Source: Emticicia soli (GTDB lineage: Bacteria; Bacteroidota; Bacteroidia; Cytophagales; Spirosomataceae). From it: a DNA stretch of 64,000 nt. Below the pieces are notes generated by a model. That model was not told where the DNA came from. It did not search any database and saw only the letters and a list, made by a program, of their open reading frames with translations. A program made the position numbers and the translations under genes. Shown one piece after another: positions 61,385 through 64,000 of this stretch (its first letter is position 1; the number at the start of each line of letters is the position of its first letter). The stretch spans positions 434,001 to 498,000 of the forward strand of contig NZ_JBBEWC010000005.1 in the NCBI RefSeq assembly GCF_037860775.1. Reading direction: 5' to 3'.

Positions 61385-62209
61385 ATGAAGCGAATTATCT
61401 GTTTATTACTTGGTTTTTCTTTACTGTCGCTAACTGTGTCGGCGCAAGAGGTGAGTGCATATATGCTCAAAAATCTGATAAGGGTGAAGGCGATGCTTGT
61501 AGACGACAAAGGGAAAGAATATACCATTTATGGCGGTGGATTTATTGTAGATGGTAAATATCTGGCAACTACTTATAGCCTTTTTAAACCGACAGGATTC
61601 ACCAAGAAACCTAAACGGATGGTTGTTTATTATAATTACAGGGTAGATGATAAACAAAATCTGAAAAACGACTCGGTTGATATTGATTTACTATACAAAT
61701 ATATAGGTAAGCAGTATGATTTTTCGAAACACGTATATCAGGCAGATAAACTTGAGACAGATTTTATTGTATTAAAACTGAAAAAAGTGATTCCGGTAAA
61801 ACTCTTGCCGTTAAGTGCCAAAACAAGCCCACCCAAATATAGCAATATGCCAATATTGGCTTTTGATAATTCGCAGGGAGTATTGAGAAACGATACGCTT
61901 ATCCATCTGTTTTTACAGTTTCAGGACAAAGTACAAGATACCTATCAATTGGTGATGTTTGGCCCATCGAAACCGGGTTTTAGTGGTTCTCCGATTTTTA
62001 ATGAAAGAGGAGAAATAATGAGCATTATCCAGTTCGGGCTAAGCGAAATAAACGAAGGCTATATTGAAGCCTTGAAAAAAGCAGGCTGGCTCACCGACGA
62101 GGATATTCAGGCCATCAGGAAAGCCTATGCATCACAAAATCCCCGAAATTTTATTTTTTCTACAAACATTAATTATCTAATGGAAAAATATGTGAAGGGG
62201 TTTAGGTAG
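61385..62209 (+). CDS. Exported trypsin-fold protein apparently without the catalytic His
   Basis: 274 residues with signal peptide MKRIICLLLGFSLLSLTVSAQ. The fold appears trypsin-like: GGGFIVDGKYLATTYSLF where V(T)N/AAH is expected, DFIVLKL for the Asp strand and PSKPGFSGSPIFNERGEIM for the serine loop (GxSGSP). The His position reads as T/Y/S, so the catalytic triad looks broken. It may bind peptides or be a protease-like scaffold. It precedes two lipoprotein genes on the same strand. Confidence 0.6.
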   Translation: MKRIICLLLGFSLLSLTVSAQEVSAYMLKNLIRVKAMLVDDKGKEYTIYGGGFIVDGKYLATTYSLFKPTGFTKKPKRMVVYYNYRVDDKQNLKNDSVDIDLLYKYIGKQYDFSKHVYQADKLETDFIVLKLKKVIPVKLLPLSAKTSPPKYSNMPILAFDNSQGVLRNDTLIHLFLQFQDKVQDTYQLVMFGPSKPGFSGSPIFNERGEIMSIIQFGLSEINEGYIEALKKAGWLTDEDIQAIRKAYASQNPRNFIFSTNINYLMEKYVKGFR

Positions 62210-62272
62210 ATAGTTGTATTTCCGCAATTAATTGCTGTACTTTAAGATACCTGTAAAATAAATAATCCTTTT

Positions 62273-63340
62273 ATGTTACGCTTATACAAGCTGTTGACTA
62301 TTGCTATACTGTGGCTATCTATGGCTGCATGCCAAAATACTACAAAAACCGACGAAAATGCAGTTTTACAAGCAGAAGTTCGTAAGTTATCAAAAATAAA
62401 GGAGACGGCTTTGCCCGAAGTGGTTAGTCTGAAAAGCCTAAAGAAAACCATGTTTACTCCAACGTTGGAGAGTCTAGTTGACGAGGAAAAGAACGCTATC
62501 TATGCACCTACATTGCTTTTTGCCTGGAATAAAATTGAAGAATTACTGAAGAGCGAGATTGTACTTAGTGAGTCTAACTCACAAGATTTGCAGCTAATTA
62601 CCCAATCAAAATCGCATGAGCAATCGTTAAACCCAGATGAATATAAGATAGAGGTAGATACAAAGGTAGACGCTATTGTTGCCAGAGCCTTTTTTCATAA
62701 ATCCTTACCATTCAAAATAGAATTTCATGCATTGCAAGAGCCTATTGTTTTTGGTAAAACTAAGGTATCTGCTTTTGGCTTAGACTGGCAAGATTTTGAT
62801 GTAATTGAAGCTACTCAGATTTTGTATTATAAAGACGATGCTCATTTAGTGCTAAAACTTTTGCCAAAAGACAAACAACATGAAATTATTCTGGCGCTGG
62901 GTCTTGATAAATTTAAAAGTCTAAAAGATGCCTTAGGTTTGTTGAATGAGAACATTGAAAAGGGAAAAAAAGAAAAAACAGAACCTAAGCAAGCATGGAA
63001 ATATGCGCTTAATGAAGAAGATAGATTTGCGATACCAATAGTAAAGTTTCATATCGATACAAAGTATAAAACACTTGAAGGGCAGCAGTTTTTTACCAAA
63101 GATGGTAGACCACATATAGTTCATGAGGCATACCAGAGAACAGGCTTTGTATTAGATCAGAATGGTGCTGTACTTGAATCAGAAGATTATACATCGGTAG
63201 ACTCGCTAGGAGCAGAGTTGCCACATCCAAAAAAAATGATTTACAATAAGCCATTTCTCATTGTTTTGAAGCGGGTCGATAAAACAAATCCATACTTTGT
63301 GATGAGTGTGAATAATACGGAGTTGATGGTGAGGAAGTAG
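62273..63340 (+). CDS. Lipoprotein of unknown function
   Basis: 355 residues. Lipobox signal MLRLYKLLTIAILWLSMAAC with Cys at residue 20. The mature part begins with a Lys/Glu-rich helix (VLQAEVRKLSKIKETALPEV) and continues with mixed alpha/beta strands; a possible heptad segment lies near NENIEKGKKEKTEPK. I recognise no family. It follows the protease-like gene by 63 nt. Confidence 0.6.
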   Translation: MLRLYKLLTIAILWLSMAACQNTTKTDENAVLQAEVRKLSKIKETALPEVVSLKSLKKTMFTPTLESLVDEEKNAIYAPTLLFAWNKIEELLKSEIVLSESNSQDLQLITQSKSHEQSLNPDEYKIEVDTKVDAIVARAFFHKSLPFKIEFHALQEPIVFGKTKVSAFGLDWQDFDVIEATQILYYKDDAHLVLKLLPKDKQHEIILALGLDKFKSLKDALGLLNENIEKGKKEKTEPKQAWKYALNEEDRFAIPIVKFHIDTKYKTLEGQQFFTKDGRPHIVHEAYQRTGFVLDQNGAVLESEDYTSVDSLGAELPHPKKMIYNKPFLIVLKRVDKTNPYFVMSVNNTELMVRK

Positions 63341-63436
63341 ATATAAACACAAAACTGGGGAATACTCGCCCTTATATTTCCTATGGCATAGAATTTTTTG
63401 TTGTTTAGATATTCACACAACAAAAAATTTACTATC

Positions 63437-63880
63437 ATGAAAACTATAAAACTATTCTGCTTGGGATTATTTGCATTGCTGACATTTCAGGCTTGTGAGC
63501 AAAAAGAAAAAGATGTATCGGTTGAGCCTGTTACCATTTCAGACCTTACCTGTCCGGGAGCTGTGTTTTCGGGTGTAGCCACGGCGGGCGTAACTTATAA
63601 TGGCGTTTTTACAGTGCCTTATACAGGTGGCGATGGTAGCACTTACACTTCAGATAACGGTGTTTCTTCAACAGGGGTAATGGGCATGCAGGCTATTTTA
63701 GTGCCAGGTACATTGGCTTTAGGTTCTGGCTTAATTACCTATGGCGTAACCGGAACACCTGCTACAAGTGGTGTAGCTTCTTTTGTAATTACTTTCGGTG
63801 GACGCTCATGTACAGTAGCTTTTCCGGTTTCGGGCTCACCAATAACGCCGAATCCGGTAGGCGATCCGGCCGGAGAATAA
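63437..63880 (+). CDS. Small beta-rich lipoprotein
   Basis: 147 residues. From ATG 63437 the N-terminus MKTIKLFCLGLFALLTFQAC is a lipobox signal. The mature part is rich in Gly/Thr/Val with repeated short strands (VFSGVATAGVTYNGVF, GSGLITYGVTGTPATSG) and ends PITPNPVGDPAGE; it looks like a small beta-sandwich adhesin-like domain. Two cysteines (CPGAVF, CTVAF) could form a disulfide. Function unknown. Confidence 0.6.
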   Translation: MKTIKLFCLGLFALLTFQACEQKEKDVSVEPVTISDLTCPGAVFSGVATAGVTYNGVFTVPYTGGDGSTYTSDNGVSSTGVMGMQAILVPGTLALGSGLITYGVTGTPATSGVASFVITFGGRSCTVAFPVSGSPITPNPVGDPAGE

Positions 63881-63933
63881 TACAATAATGCTTTATCTTG
63901 AGCCTCCTCTGCAAGAGGCTTCATTTACTAATA

Positions 63934-63972
63934 GGCTTTCAGCTACCTATATACCATACGTAGCTAAAAGCC
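63934..63972. repeat. Inverted repeat near the right edge
   Basis: GGCTTTCAGCTAC (63934-63946) pairs with GTAGCTAAAAGCC (63960-63972) with one mismatch and a 13-nt loop. It may be part of a repeat or the leader of a gene beyond the edge. Confidence 0.4.
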
Positions 63973-64000
63973 ATCTTCATAAATCAATTATTTTTCACGT

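Overview
The window is a chromosomal segment of a Bacteroidota bacterium, most likely order Cytophagales. The evidence is the low-to-moderate GC content, the near absence of Shine-Dalgarno sites, promoters with the Bacteroidota -7 box TAnnTTTG (clearest at 16816, 20743, 22161, 23587 and 26355), many lipoproteins and signal-peptide proteins, and typical family choices (DUF6427, WcaF, FtsX permeases with a prefix domain, RBBP9-like hydrolase). There is no rRNA, insertion sequence, prophage or CRISPR array. One tRNA-like sequence lies at 13476-13547.

Layout. 1-9.6 kb is mostly housekeeping: a partial DUF6427 membrane protein, rbfA, two LolC/E-type permeases, a large M1 peptidase with HEAT-like repeats, a radical SAM/SPASM protein, a nucleoside permease and a small lipoprotein. 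9.7-13.2 kb is a surface O-acylation cassette of two paralogous SGNH-like anchored proteins and an MBOAT acyltransferase. 13.6-24.5 kb holds a sterol-desaturase-like enzyme, metY, an Rrf2 regulator, a CrtI-like oxidoreductase, a YeiH-type transporter, a TlpA-like thioredoxin, a peroxiredoxin-like protein with no cysteine, an RBBP9-like hydrolase and an aldo/keto reductase. Three promoters here (rrf2, the TlpA-like gene, the Cys-less peroxiredoxin) share the inverted repeat AATCTA-N9-TAGATT, which probably defines a small Rrf2 regulon.

24.6-40.9 kb: a second M1 peptidase, guaA, sugar-phosphate transferase and WcaF-type acetyltransferase genes, tyrA, a DUF486 protein, a secreted propeller-like lipoprotein, a VOC protein, two exported amidohydrolase-fold proteins (three domains, only one with its metal ligands), then an overlapping pabB-pabC-flavoprotein cluster. 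40.95-41.94 kb is the strangest part: a palindrome-rich CGTACG repeat array with a perfect 36-bp inverted repeat and a 96-bp tandem repeat, next to a decayed gene. 42-46.4 kb holds a beta-lactamase-fold protein without its catalytic Ser/Lys, a secreted nuclease, an AlkD-like protein and a DUF3052 protein.

46.5-55.9 kb is a PadR regulator with two palindromic operator candidates followed by three very similar prefix-domain FtsX/MacB permeases without an ATPase gene; the spacers are filled with MITE-like inverted repeats, one nested in another. 56-64 kb contains a remnant of an AadK-like nucleotidyltransferase, an AraC regulator, an exported VOC protein, an MFS exporter, a DoxX/HxlR divergent pair, a trypsin-fold protein that seems to lack its catalytic His, and two lipoproteins.

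At least five MITE-like repeat families are scattered between genes. All calls come from reading sequence and translations by eye; no database search was run.
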